Of a stretch of 64,000 nucleotides of DNA, positions 10,840 to 19,759 are shown in pieces. Under the pieces are notes generated by a model that saw only the letters and a list, made by a program, of their open reading frames with translations, did no database searches and had not been told where the DNA came from. The stretch is from NCBI GenBank assembly GCA_030068145.1, contig JAPJBO010000587.1:80609-144608 (forward strand), written 5' to 3'. This stretch comes from Diplonema papillatum (lineage: Eukaryota; Euglenozoa; Diplonemea; Diplonemida; Diplonemidae). Position numbers and translations under genes: made by a program. Every line of letters begins with the position of its first letter. Within the stretch, counting starts at the first letter, position 1.

Positions 10840-11635
10840 CGCACATATCCCTAACCATCGTTGCATCGTTGCAGGAAATCATGGGTTTTTTTTCTTTTTT
10901 TTTGCATCGTTGCATCGTTGCATGATCGTTGCTCACTATGGTAGGCATAGGGCAACCATGCAACGATGCAGTGCAACGATGTAGTGCAGCGATGTAGTGC
11001 AACGATGTAGTGCAACGATGTAGTGCAGCGATGTATTGCAACGATGTATTGCAACGATGTAGTGCAGCGATGTATTGCAACGATGTAGTGCAACGATGCG
11101 ATGTCGTGCAACGATAGGAGTAACAAACCATAGGTTTGAACTGCGTATGCAGCAGTAGTGCAACTACAGGACACCATGCAACGATGCAATGGTTGGTTGG
11201 TTCAGTATGTTGTTGCAACTACCTGTGATGATGATGATGATGAGCTGGCGTGTCGGCTGATGAAGCCAGTGACAGCGACGTGAGCGACTCTTCGGTGGAT
11301 GACACTTCTTCGGCAGACGACGACGATTCATCTATTGATGAGAAACCTCTTTCGCAATCGCGTGTTCCCGTGCAAGTCCGGCCTCCAGAAGTGACCCCTG
11401 CACCAGTGAATACAGAGCCAGAATCGTTGCTGACCCAGGCATCTGCACCAACCGCAAAGACAGGAAAAGTGCGAAAGGCCGCTGCTGCTGGTCTCTCGAG
11501 CTTTGGCTTCACGGTAGGTGACTATCCGCCAAGAAGACGTGTACTAGTAATTATTCGTCTTTGGGCAGTATGCAGATATTTTTTTTTGCATCGTTGCAAG
11601 AGGGTCCCGGCCGCCGAGAGTTAGGGATATGTGCG
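10840..11635. mobile_element. 796-bp Mutator-like element with 9-bp target duplication
   Basis: The ends are a perfect 16-bp inverted repeat, CGCACATATCCCTAAC at 10840 and its inverse ending at 11635. Each is bordered by the same nine bases GTACCATGG (10831-10839 and 11636-11644). A 9-bp duplication is the hallmark of Mutator-like elements. Inside are TGCATCGTTGCA words near both ends, a 13-bp satellite (10957-11113) and an open stretch (11250-11624) without an ATG that is very acidic at its start (SDSDVSDSSVDDTSSADDDD). No transposase is present, so it is non-autonomous. The acidic segment resembles the N-terminal acidic region of some transposases, which may mark it as a deletion derivative. 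Confidence 0.85.
10957..11113. repeat. 13-bp satellite inside the Mutator-like element
   Basis: About eleven head-to-tail copies of TGCAACGATGTAG with variants TGCAGCGATGTAG and TGCAACGATGTAT. The same word occurs inverted (TGCATCGTTGCA) at 10904-10922 and 11588-11599, so the array sits between opposed copies of its own unit. Confidence 0.9.
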
Positions 11636-11733
11636 GTACCATGGCAGTCTACCCGACGGTTACTGGCTGTTACTGGCTGTTACTGGCAGTTACTGGCAGC
11701 GCAGACCTGTCAAACGCACCAAGGAGGAAAAGC

Positions 11734-11746
11734 TATATAAATCCCT
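11734..11746 (+). promoter_or_regulatory. TATA-like element upstream of the tetraspan gene
   Basis: CTATATAAATCCCT lies ~115 bases upstream of the ATG at 11853. A near-identical string occurs at 1970. Whether this lineage uses TATA boxes is unknown, and kinetoplastids largely do not, so this is a sequence match only. A CCCTCAG at ~11793-11799 between it and the ATG could be a trans- or cis-splice acceptor. Confidence 0.3.
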
Positions 11747-11852
11747 GCAGATGTACTATTAAAAAAATAATATATGACCAATAGTCTGCACCCTCAGGTA
11801 AATTCAGGAAAGAGTCCGAAGGAAAAGGGAAAAAAGAAGAGCCCCCCGCACA

Positions 11853-12455
11853 ATGCCGATCAGCTTCTGCAAAATGATTGTGAAGGTGGTGCTCGCGGGG
11901 GTCGCGGCGTTTCTGTGCATCATCGTGGCGGCGGTGCCGCACGCTTTATACGGCAAATGCGACGTCGAAGATTCGAGGGACTGCATGGACGGCATTGGTG
12001 TCTTTCACATTACATTGGCCGGGACGAAGCAGGAACAGTCGACGAAGTCGCTGTTCGCAGGGTGCTCCCCCGCGCCTGGCCTCGTTGTCGTGATGCAGGT
12101 TGCCATCATTACAGCCATTATCTCATGCGCACTCATGGGCATCGGCACGCTGCTTTCCTTCAGCGGCACAGTCCGCAACTCGTGCTTCCTGTTCCTGTTC
12201 GACGTGATCGCCATCGTCTCGCTGTGTCTTTCGACGGCGATGATGTTTGTTTTGTTCTACGCCGAGTTCGAATGCGACTGGGGGTTCGGCTTAAAAGGCA
12301 CGATAAAGGTCTCCAAGAGCGTAAACCTCTCCTTCGGTCCCTTCTTCATGTGTGTCGCGATTGTGTTGACGATCATCAACATGGTCATCGGCGTTATGAA
12401 AGACGGGCGAGACGATAGAGACTACAGGCAACACCAAGAGATGACTCAAAAGTGA
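11853..12455 (+). CDS. Four-transmembrane protein of amastin-like size and topology
   Basis: The 200-residue protein begins at an ATG in a clean frame. Hydrophobic segments fall at about residues 7-30, 77-101, 109-136 and 159-181. The first loop (31-76) carries Cys36, Cys44 and Cys71, the loop after helix 3 carries Cys141, and the tail from residue 182 is short and charged (KDGRDDRDYRQHQEMTQK). Both ends would face the cytosol. Length and layout match the amastin family of kinetoplastid surface proteins, but the amastin signature around the paired cysteines is not clearly present, so 'tetraspan membrane protein' is the safe call. A decayed paralogue lies at 1-165. The gene is flanked upstream by a Mutator-like insertion and downstream by duplicated repeats. 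No intron is apparent. Confidence 0.8.
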   Translation: MPISFCKMIVKVVLAGVAAFLCIIVAAVPHALYGKCDVEDSRDCMDGIGVFHITLAGTKQEQSTKSLFAGCSPAPGLVVVMQVAIITAIISCALMGIGTLLSFSGTVRNSCFLFLFDVIAIVSLCLSTAMMFVLFYAEFECDWGFGLKGTIKVSKSVNLSFGPFFMCVAIVLTIINMVIGVMKDGRDDRDYRQHQEMTQK

Positions 12456-12666
12456 GAAGTCGGCCCGTGAGCCAACCCCGCCGCAAAGCTTTCTGCATGT
12501 GTGAGTGGCAGGAAGCCGAGAGGTTTGTCAGCCAAACTGCTTTTCTTTCGTCTCCCTTTTAGAGAATCAGAACGACCACCAGCACCTTTAGTACCAAAGG
12601 GGGAAACATTCCGAGAGAGAGTTGGCGGTTCATCGGCCTCGTGGAGAACCGCGGTAGAGAGCCTTG

Positions 12667-13035
12667 GGCCAGGGGACACAGTGACAATGACGGCATCACG
12701 CAGCGGACGCCGGAGCAAACGCCGCCTACCAAGTCAGCAGCACATTCAACGTCGAATGGTGCTACCACAAGGCTAATGTTGCCGGGCTGTGCAGTGGCAA
12801 GAAGACGTACCGAAGACAACATCGCCGGCCTAGTGCAACTCGAAGAAAACGGGCTCTTCGTGTAGAGACCGTCGCGACACCGCGGTCCGTAAGCGACTAT
12901 CCACCGATGTACCACCTCGTTGCACAAGCAGAACTCTGTGCGATGATGGTGCTCGCGATTGCACTCAAGGCGGTCAAGCCCCACGCGATGTGCCAAGCCA
13001 TGAAGCGACAACATCGAGCACCATCGCCCGAATAA
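12667..13035 (+). repeat. Left copy of a duplicated segment (empty-site copy)
   Basis: From GGGCCAGGGGACACAGTGAC onward this segment matches 14243-14780. In one shared frame both read AADA.ANAAYQ, SSTFNVEWCY and KANVAGLCS with mostly silent differences, so the parent may have been coding. Here the frame runs on to a stop at 13033-13035 (PMYHLVAQAELCAMM ... KRQHRAPSPE). This copy lacks the MITE present in the right copy, giving a natural before/after pair. I cannot name the family. Confidence 0.7.
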
Positions 13036-13199
13036 GTTTCAGGTTAGTGTGAGTTTGATTAAAGTAACATCAAGGCAGCCCTTACAAAGACCAGCCACTG
13101 TCAACGCCGCGTGGGTGCGGGCTTTTGATATCAATCATCATGAATCCCGAATAAGGAGCCCCCGCAAAGGAGACCTGGTCGCCATGGCGCTGTGCACCC

Positions 13200-14236
13200 T
13201 CCTAGACATAGGTGGCGGGCGAGTCACGACTCGCCCCAGACTCGTCTTCACGCCCTGTCACTCGCCCTCACTCGCCCTTCACTCGCCCTCAGTACCATAC
13301 AGGGTCAAAAGTTTGTGCCTTCTCCGACCCAGCCAGGTGCGTGGAGTTTAACCACAAAAATCTCGGCAAATACCCCGTCGTCAAAAATAGCCCCCATTAT
13401 GGTGAAGAAACACGTGTTGGGGGGGAACGGCAGCAGAGAAGTTTCCCGCGCTGTCAACCCACATCACGGCGGTGCTGGCCTGAGAGTGACGGGGGTCGAC
13501 AGCGTCTTCTCGGTGACGAACGCCATGGAGACGATACGCTGCGCCACATGGATCCGCACAACGCAAAACTGTTTCTGCGGATGCATGGTGATGACGCATT
13601 CGTCTTTGTCGCTGCCGACGACGACAACGACGCCGACGATGACGACCTGGTAGCTCCCGACATGTGCATTGTGTGAGGCAGACCTTCAGCACACTAGGCA
13701 GTTTTCCCAAAACATCAAGATGTTCTCACCCCTACCCCTTCTCCTGCACTTGTGTTCATGCGCCGTAACAGGATCGGCAGCCCCTCGGCTTCATGAGCAC
13801 GGTGGCAGCGGCAAAACAGGTCGGGATCGAGGCGGAGTGCGCTCTTCGACGTGTGCCACCATGGTCCACGGAGGGCGAGTCTGGGGTGAGTTGGGCGAGT
13901 CGGAGGGCGAGTTGGGCGAGTCTGGGGCGAGTGGGCGAGTCAAAAGGCGAGTTTGGGGGCTCGAGGGCCCTAGGGCGAGTCTAGGGCGAGTCTGGGGCGA
14001 GTGGGCGAGTCAAAAGGCGAGTTTGGGGGCTCGAGGGCCCTAGGGCGAGTCTAAGGCGAGTCTGGGGCGAGTGGGCGAGTCAAAAGGCGAGTTTGGGGGC
14101 TCGAGGGCCCTAGGGCGAGTCTAGGGCGAGTCTGGGGCGAGTGGGCGAGTCAAAAGGCGAGTTTGGGGGCTCGAGGGCCCTAGGGCGAGTCTGGGGCGAG
14201 GTCGCGACTCGCCCGCCACCTATGCCTAGGGGGAGG
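13200..14236. mobile_element. Fold-back element with GCGAGTC-rich arms
   Basis: CATAGGTGGCGGGCGAGTC at ~13207-13225 is matched by its inverse (GACTCGCCCGCCACCTATG) at ~14206-14224, and the match continues inward through CGACTCGCCCCAGACTCG. CTAG borders both ends (~13202-13205 and ~14226-14229), but as CTAG is its own complement it may be duplication or inverted repeat. The right arm is extended by a tandem array of GGGCGAGT motifs. The interior (13240-13790) has no intact gene, though one frame reads DPHNAKLFLRMHGDDAFVFV before an acidic run. Confidence 0.65.
13875..14205. repeat. ~74-bp tandem repeat rich in GGGCGAGTC
   Basis: Four nearly identical units (GGGCGAGTGGGCGAGTCAAA, AGGCGAGTTTGGGGGCTCGA, GGGCCCTAGGGCGAGTCTAG) occupy most of the right arm of the fold-back element. 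The motif also occurs inverted (ACTCGCCC) several times in the left arm at 13215-13290. Arrays of short motifs inside both ends are typical of transposase binding regions; that role here is inferred. Confidence 0.85.
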
Positions 14237-14242
14237 TGCAGC

Positions 14243-14780
14243 GGGCCAGGGGACACAGTGACAATGACGACATCACGCAGCGGACGCCGCAGCAAACGCC
14301 GCCTACCAAAACAGCAGCACATTCAACGTTGAATGGTGCTACCGCAAGGCCAATGTTGCCGGGCTGTGCAGTAGCAAGAAATCGATACCGAAGACGACAC
14401 CGGGGAAGACCTCGCTCTAACAGCACAAAGGAAAACACCTCTTCCCCCCGCCTCACAAGTCAAACGGTGACTTCTAAAAACCGACCGCTTACTACAAGAA
14501 ACAGTCTAGAAAACGGACTCTTCATTTATGAGCCGGTCCATCCCCTCCTTGATAGAACGTGATAGACCGAAGAATACAGCACCGGGCAATTCGATGCAGC
14601 TCTAGGGACTAGAGATGAACCTGATAGACCGTGGTGGACCGTGATCACTGTGATAAACAGCGGCAGGCACTTCGATGCAGTTTCAAGAGATAGGGACGGA
14701 CCGGCTCAATTTAGGAGAAACCGTCGTGACACCGCGGTCCGTAAGCGACCATCCACCGATGTACCACCTCGTTGACTTAG
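14243..14780 (+). repeat. Right copy of the duplicated segment, interrupted by a MITE
   Basis: Matches 12667-12920 starting at GGGCCAGGGGACACAGTGAC. Similarity is interrupted by the MITE at 14529-14708 and resumes with GAGAAACCGTCGTGACACCG, ending around 14780 (CATCCACCGATGTACCACCT). The junction with the fold-back element is immediately upstream. Confidence 0.75.
14529..14708. mobile_element. 180-bp MITE with TGAGCCGGTCC ends and 5-bp target duplication
   Basis: The ends are TGAGCCGGTCC at 14529 and GGACCGGCTCA ending at 14708, flanked by ATTTA on both sides (14524-14528 and 14709-14713). The related segment at 12860-12870 lacks the element, so insertion is directly visible. A second member lies inverted at 22119-22296. 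There is no coding capacity. Superfamily is not assignable from a 5-bp duplication alone. Confidence 0.9.
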
Positions 14781-14819
14781 CGCACAAGCCCTGCGGGCCA
14801 CTGCGAAACCTGTATGGAG

Positions 14820-14965
14820 CTACAGGTCAAAAGTCTTGAGTGAAAAAAACAACACACGGTGGTGGAAGCGAAGAACAAAACAGTTTGTGTTTGTATTGCA
14901 TTGGCCCCTCTACCTCTATATTTCCTCCCTTCTATTCGGAGTCGAAGCAGCTATGTCGAGTATTT
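14820..14965 (+). repeat. Partial copy of the AACACACGGTGGTG dispersed repeat
   Basis: GGTCAAAAGTCTTGAGTGA, AACAACACACGGTGGTGGAA, TTTGTGTTTGTATTGCATTG and ATTCGGAGTCGAAGCAGCTA match fuller copies at 39565-39855 (inside BiP-1 intron 1) and 53612-53885, and a fragment at 35062-35140. This one keeps only the 3' half and then runs into a T tract. Confidence 0.8.
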
Positions 14966-15348
14966 TTTTTTTTTTTTTTTGCACCTGCTTGCAGGGGTTT
15001 TTCCACTCACCAGTTTCGGGCCAAACCCGTGGTGAAAAAAAATTTCACTCCGGCAGAAAAGTTTTTCTGCCGGTGTGGTGTGGTGTGGGTGCCAGTCGAC
15101 ACGTGCCTGTGTCTGTCTGTGTGTGGTACGCGTCGTTGACCTCGTAGCCCCATAAGCGGGGGTCCCTCTGGCCCTTCACCCCACTCAAGTTTGGGGTGCT
15201 AGCTCACTCCCTACCCTCTTGCTCCTCTTCAGATCAAGCAGGAAACGGATTCAGAGAACATGCAGAACAGCTACACATGATGCCGTGAACGATGTAAGTA
15301 GAAGATGTAAGTAGAAATCACAAAGGGTTCATGCTTCACCACCAGCCC
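14966..15348. other. Spacer with a short perfect hairpin
   Basis: CCGGCAGAAA and TTTCTGCCGG (about 15052-15075) form a near-perfect palindrome. The rest is T-tract, GTGTG-rich or unremarkable sequence with no gene. Confidence 0.45.
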
Positions 15349-15494
15349 ACCACCCACGCCCACCCACACTGTCCACCACAACCCGCGCCCTTACCACCCA
15401 CAACCCACGCCCCGACCACACACAACACGCACCCACTCCACCACCAGCGCCCACCACCCACGCCCACCCACACTGTCCACCACAACCCGCGCCC
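15349..15494. repeat. C-rich minisatellite
   Basis: ACCACCCACGCCCACCCACA followed by CTGTCCACCACAACCCGCGC occurs twice (15349-15390 and 15453-15494), separated by a related CACC-rich stretch. Strong C over G asymmetry; non-coding. Confidence 0.8.
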
Positions 15495-15521
15495 TGACCA
15501 CCTACACCCAGCAACGCAAAA

Positions 15522-15612
15522 TCCCTTTAGTGAAAAAAGTTTTTTCACCAAGCCCATTTTGGGAATTTTTTTTTTTTTAGTGAATTTTTTTTTTTTTTCA
15601 CTAAAGGGGAAA
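15522..15612. repeat. Small AT-rich palindrome (possible micro-MITE)
   Basis: ATCCCTTTAGTGAAAAAA at the left and TTTTTCACTAAAGGGG at the right are inverted copies ~70 bases apart, with internal TTTTTTCACC and TTTAGTGAA repeats. It may be a fold-back mini-element. No target duplication is clear. Confidence 0.45.
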
Positions 15613-15838
15613 ATCCCTGCCTGCTTGGGGATGCGTAGCATGGGACGCGAAGGTCCAGCGGGTGGTGGAGGCCAGGCAGAAAATCGTGCGGCCGCCGCGG
15701 AAAGGCATGAAGGCACGTGGGACCGGATCCGGACGGCCCCGGAAGCGCGTGATCTCACAGGCTGCGCGGCGCATGCGCAAGGTTAATGCGCTGAAGTACA
15801 TCGACCAACTCATTTGTGCGGCACCGACCTGCCTCATC

Positions 15839-16070
15839 CTAATCCGGGAACAAGTCAGGGAGAAGAACGGAGCAATCTTTACAAACAAACGAGTGACATA
15901 AGGTGGCCGCTTGAGCGGCGCTATTCCGAGCGCACACAGCAGCAGTGACGCGTCGGCAGTATTTGCACTTCAGGATGGGGCTGCCGTCATGAGCGTCGAC
16001 GGCTAGCGAGTGTCGGCAGAGGGTGCAGTGGTCGGAGCAAGCTTGAACGACACATACTACTACTACTACT
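15839..16070 (-). pseudogene. Cys/His-rich coding fragment, family unknown
   Basis: Read on the minus strand this gives SDHCTLCRHSLAVDA, ILKCKYCRRVTAAVC and CHSFVCKDCSVLLPDLF before a stop, with four C-x2-C pairs plus single cysteines over ~55 residues, as expected of a zinc-binding module. There is no ATG in frame upstream, and the 5' side merges into a dispersed repeat (16070-16150), so this is at best an exon or a decayed fragment. KCKYCRRVTAAV loosely resembles KCTCKRSRKTVAV in the Cys/His family near 44.2 kb. Confidence 0.35.
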
Positions 16071-16150
16071 GCACCTGCTTTGTAGGAAATGCTTGAGGAG
16101 ACTGCCAGTTGCGATAGACCAAAGGAGGTAAATGTGCTGTAGCCCACACG
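16070..16150. repeat. Dispersed repeat (CACCTGCTTTGTAGGAAATG family)
   Basis: CACCTGCTTTGTAGGAAATG, CTTGAGGAGACTGCCAG and GGAGGTAAATGTGCTGTAGC recur at 57566-57650 in the same orientation, with a diverged relative at 18557-18617. It ends in CCCACACGAA in both full copies. Confidence 0.75.
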
Positions 16151-16198
16151 AAACACAGGTAAATCTGGGTTTAGTGGCGGGCGTAAGCGTTCAACAAA

Positions 16199-16365
16199 AC
16201 ATGCGATGTGAGGAAACTGAACCGCCCAAGTAGAACCTTCTGATCATGATCATTTGCAAATTTGCCACCTGAAACCACGTCCAGGATTTGGGCTCAGGCA
16301 AGGTAGTGCGGTCAACGAAAACTCTAGTTTCCCTTTCTACTTTCTTCTACTCTCGCGGTGTACGG
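16199..16365 (+). repeat. ~160-bp SINE-like dispersed repeat, copy 1
   Basis: Begins near ACATGC.ATGTG, contains GTGAGGAAACTGAACCGCCC, CTTCTGATCATGATCATT, GAAACCACGTCCAGGATTTG and ends ACTCTCGCGGTGTACGG. Further copies lie at 21012-21172, 21173-21339 and 56987-57095. No terminal inverted repeats or open frame are visible. Confidence 0.85.
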
Positions 16366-17100
16366 TTTTTCATTTTCGGGAAGATCGCAAGATTGGCACG
16401 GCGAATACAAGAGGTACCTCTTGTATTTGACTCCCCCCCGAGTAAGCTTATTAACGTCTCACAAATACTGAACACAGAAGGAAGGAGCTGGGCCGGGCTG
16501 TGAGAGGGGATCCTCGAGTTACAAAAAAATCATCTGGACTTTTGAGGGTTGTAAACACACTTGGACTTTCTTCCGAACACAAATAAGATGCGAGTCTCGT
16601 TCCATTACAGCAGGAGTTTGCGACTTTGTGCCAACCTTTCCACGTTTCACGACAGTTTGATACTTTTGTAATTTGGTCAGCGGTGTCCCAGCTGCTGACA
16701 GAGAAGATTTCGGATCCTACCACAGCAGCTTGGGCATTGTTCATCTCGTACTGTTTGTTCTTGCTCATTTCTTTCTCCTGCCTTCCCTCCTTTCCAGTCT
16801 TTGCCTTCACCACATCACTCAAAAGGCACGTCTTCAGATGCGCCATTGTACGTGTTCCGCTGATCTAGTTCACTGTGTCGCCACGATCAGCCACCGTCAT
16901 GCTTGGTCGTTGTATTTCTGCGTCCAGCCATTTTTTCTTTGAGACCTTTGGTGGTTGCTTTTGTCTTCTTCTTTTTTTTTTTTTTGTTCACCAAAAGTTG
17001 GAAATGAATAGTGTAATACTAGTGAAAATCTTATGGGAATGCAACGTGTGTAACCTTCCCATTAGCGTGCAAGATGCAGTAACAATAAGCAGTAACAATA
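16366..17100. other. Unassigned sequence
   Basis: AT-rich mixed sequence with no frame longer than ~130 codons and no recognisable product on either strand. No RNA gene or terminal repeats are evident. Confidence 0.35.
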
Positions 17101-17104
17101 CGAT

Positions 17105-17214
17105 GTAGTCCAGCCTCAGAGGCCGGAGCTAGCAGACCTGCTTTTCGGTTGTGGCTCGGGCACACCCTCCATAAATCCAGCTTCCGAGGCTGTACTTCAC
17201 CCTGTAGAAATGAG
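17105..17214. repeat. Diverged copy of the CAGCCTCAGAAGCTGGA inverted-repeat element
   Basis: Left CCAGCCTCAGAGGCCGGAG and right TCCAGCTTCCGAGGCTG with CACCCTGTAG form the same opposed arms as the better-kept element at 36552-36735, so this is a second, more decayed member. Confidence 0.55.
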
Positions 17215-17460
17215 ACACTCGTCCCAACAGTTGCACCGGGCAATTGGTAGTTGATTCTAGCGACTAAATAAATCCGACTTTGGCCTGTGGGATGCCTCGC
17301 ACCCATCAGGATGAAGACCCGGCTTTGAAACAAGAGCAGCTGTTTGCACCCTTGTCGAGAATTAGCTGAAAGATAAAAGAACCCCTCCAGAGAAACTATG
17401 AACTGAGCCAATTCACCCCCCTTTCCGATCGAATGTTGTCGAGCCTTGTAGTTTGGGTTA

Positions 17461-17690
17461 GAATGCAAAGAATCTGTGGCGATAATCTGCATCGCCGACG
17501 GCGCGGTTATCTCTTCGCACGTGATGTGTCATGCTTTCGCCTCTTTAGCTCGTCTTGATCGTCGCGCTCAGGCGCGCGTTTGGTGCTTCGCTTCCTCTTC
17601 GATGGCTCGTCCAGGTTCATCGGTTGCCCGTCGACTTCTGCTTCTTCTCGGCGCCTGGGCGCCGAGAAGAAGCAGAAGTCTTGTAGAACG
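17461..17690. repeat. Dispersed repeat shared with 44638-44840
   Basis: GAATGCAAA.AATCTGTGGC, GTTATCTCTTCGCACGTGAT, GCGCTCAGGCGCGC and GGTGCTTCGCTTC are shared with 44638-44840. A fragment of the start also recurs at 17715-17750. Related GCAGCGGTGGCCTGC.TTAG sequences begin the tandem units at 43030 and 43520, so these may all belong to one large family. Confidence 0.75.
17633..17680. repeat. Perfect 23-bp inverted repeat with a 2-base loop
   Basis: GACTTCTGCTTCTTCTCGGC continuing GCC, a TG loop, then the exact inverse (GGCGCCGAGAAGAAGCAGAA, GTC). No mismatch in 23 pairs. The related copy at 44638-44840 has GGCGCCTGGGCGATGG at the same place and lacks the second arm, so the arm was added in this copy by an inverted duplication. 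Confidence 0.95.
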
Positions 17691-17699
17691 TAGTCGAGT

Positions 17700-19030
17700 T
17701 TAGTAGTTTGGGTTAAAAATGCAGGTAATCTGTGGCGATAATCTACGTCAGTTTAGTACCGCGTAATCGAGCTCAGATTGCTTTCAGGGAGGTTAGGTGA
17801 ATTGGCTCATGAAACACGCACGGAGTCGGGGGAGGACTAAAAACGCAAGTCTGCTACACGACGAACAGCTAGCCAGAGGATGGAGTGAGACAGGGCGTGG
17901 AAGGTTTTGAGAAAAGCGCCGACACTTTCGACACCGAAGCAAACGTTAGATTGACGGTGCTGTGAGTGGCGCTCTCGGGTGCTACCCGCGGCTGCTGATT
18001 TCTTCGAGGCCTTCTTGCATGCTGTACCCGCAATGAAGTGTTCGACTACGGCGATCGTCCACCACGAGAAAATCTCCCTTGAAGGCTCCTCCTCCCATGA
18101 TTTGTTGCGGCGCATTTGGTGGCGAGCATGCAACACAACCCATTTTGTTCACGTAGTTTGCGTACCTTCTTCCCCCGGCACCGCCCCCTCCAACAACAAA
18201 TAAATATAAGGATGCGCGTGTCAACTGCTTTCAAACCTTCTTCATTGAACGGCGTTCCCAGTTTCCGTTCGTGTTCTCCAGTTTACAAACGGTATCCCAA
18301 TACCGCCACCTTCCTCATGCTGCATAGCCCTCGGGTCGCGTTCCTTTCTTCAAGAAGCAGATGACGATGCGACACGCGTTGCGGGCTGGGATGGAACCTG
18401 CGACGAGCGGTCTCTACAGGGATACCTGCCGATTAGCTCAGCACTCCCAAACTGAGCGACCGGTGCTAGCAAGGAGTTAGCCAACATGGTTCGTCGAGGA
18501 AGTACGGGACTCTCACCCTCTGTGGATACCCCATTCCAGAAGATTTACCTCGAGCACCTCCTTTGCAGGAATTACTTGAGGAGGCCGCCAATTCCGAGAT
18601 ATCAAAGCGAGCCACACGAAAAGGTAGGTACATCGAATAATAACACAGGTCTTATTAGTCTACTGAACCTGCCTTGGATTTTAACTGAACTATCGGATGA
18701 GTTATCAAGGCGACACCCGCTAGAGACAGCTTCGCAATAGACGGCACACACTTGAAGTACACTTCTTGCTTTTCGAATCGCGCCACATCACAATCCTTTC
18801 AGGGAGCACCGCAGCCCCACCTGTTCCACACGTAGAAAAAAGAACTCGAAGCAACCCCGCCGCCCGCCTGCCTTTAAAAGAGGCTTGACGGCAACTGGGC
18901 GGCACGAGAAAGGCGAACTGCGGACGAAAGTGAAAAAGGGAATAAGAAGCAACAGAAAATTTGAAGGAGAGAATTCCGAAGAAGTTGGCTTCTCTTTTTT
19001 TTTCAGAAGCGAGGGAAGACGGGATCGGGC
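17700..19030. other. Unassigned sequence upstream of the 19139 gene
   Basis: No convincing gene on either strand. At 18557-18617 there is a diverged relative of the CACCTGCTTTGTAGG repeat. TTAGCTCAGC at ~18433 resembles a tRNA A box, but no matching B box or cloverleaf is found. Confidence 0.35.
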
Positions 19031-19043
19031 GAGTATAAAAAAA
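19031..19043 (+). promoter_or_regulatory. TATA-like element upstream of the 19139 gene
   Basis: GAGTATAAAAAAAAC lies ~100 bases upstream of the ATG, similar spacing to the TATA-like site of the tetraspan gene. The function is inferred from position only. Confidence 0.3.
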
Positions 19044-19138
19044 ACTCCGGCACACGCGCACGCAGAACCGCGTGCACAGACGCCCTCGAAAACACGCACG
19101 AAGCCAATTGGGGATAAGGAGTGTTAACCGGAGAGAGG

Positions 19139-19726
19139 ATGTGCCAGCAAAGCGTGCCGCAGGTGACCGCCGCAGACGCTTTCGAGTTGGTAGGGAAGCG
19201 GTTTGAGTTTGCCGACGGGGACGTGGTCGGTTTGGTGGAGAGCGAGCAGGCAAAGAAGACGAATCTCATCCGGATTTACGCGTTGACACAAGTAGACGTG
19301 CACCCGCCCAGCCGGTGGGGGGGCAAGCGGCGCGGGGTCGTTTTCGTGTCGAGGCCCCCGAACAAGCGCAAGGGCGTCGTCATCATCGGCGACAAGGACG
19401 GGGTCTCCGTGAGGCGGGCGTTTCGCATCGAAGACGTCGCATGCGCCCTCATCAACGAGGATCCGAAGACGGGCAAGTCGCAGTTCATGCTCGTCATGCA
19501 CGAATCTTCCCGCGAGCCCGCGATCCTCTGCGACGATTTACAAAGCGACGGCTTCCCCGTGCTCCGTGCCATCAACTTCCTCAAAGTCAAGCAAGACGTC
19601 GGCAAGCTACTCATTTACGACCTCCGCCACGTAGGCCTCGACCTACGACGCAACGCGTTGCTGCAGAAGCCTTCGGGCTACCAGTCGCCGTCGGAAAAGC
19701 TCAGTGTGCCGACTTGGCTCATGTGA
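19139..19726 (+). CDS. Hypothetical 195-residue soluble protein
   Basis: An ATG-started frame of 195 codons with balanced composition and no membrane segment. The middle (residues ~40-150) alternates short hydrophobic strands with charged turns (LIRIYALTQVDV, RRGVVFVSR, RKGVVIIGDKDGVSVRR, AFRIEDVACAL, QFMLVMHESSREPAIL) and ends in a helix-like VLRAINFLKVKQDVGKLL. That order would fit a PH-like barrel plus C-terminal helix, but this is a structural guess and no signature is present. The 3' end has been tandemly copied just downstream (19760-20060), which supports this being real transcribed or genic DNA. The four residues before the ATG are also open from a GTG at 19121, but the ATG is preferred. 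Confidence 0.65.
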   Translation: MCQQSVPQVTAADAFELVGKRFEFADGDVVGLVESEQAKKTNLIRIYALTQVDVHPPSRWGGKRRGVVFVSRPPNKRKGVVIIGDKDGVSVRRAFRIEDVACALINEDPKTGKSQFMLVMHESSREPAILCDDLQSDGFPVLRAINFLKVKQDVGKLLIYDLRHVGLDLRRNALLQKPSGYQSPSEKLSVPTWLM

Positions 19727-19759
19727 CCAAAGAAGCAGCCCGAGGAGGCGCCAGCCCTC

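Noticed and set aside
15662-15901. 79-codon basic plus-strand frame resembling a histone-like tail (RPRKRVISQAARRMRKVNAL)
   Set aside because: Starts at GTG, has no histone-fold signature and overlaps the opposite Cys/His-rich reading; not enough to call.
18430-18500. tRNA at TTAGCTCAGC
   Set aside because: A-box-like text only; no B box at the right distance and no cloverleaf.
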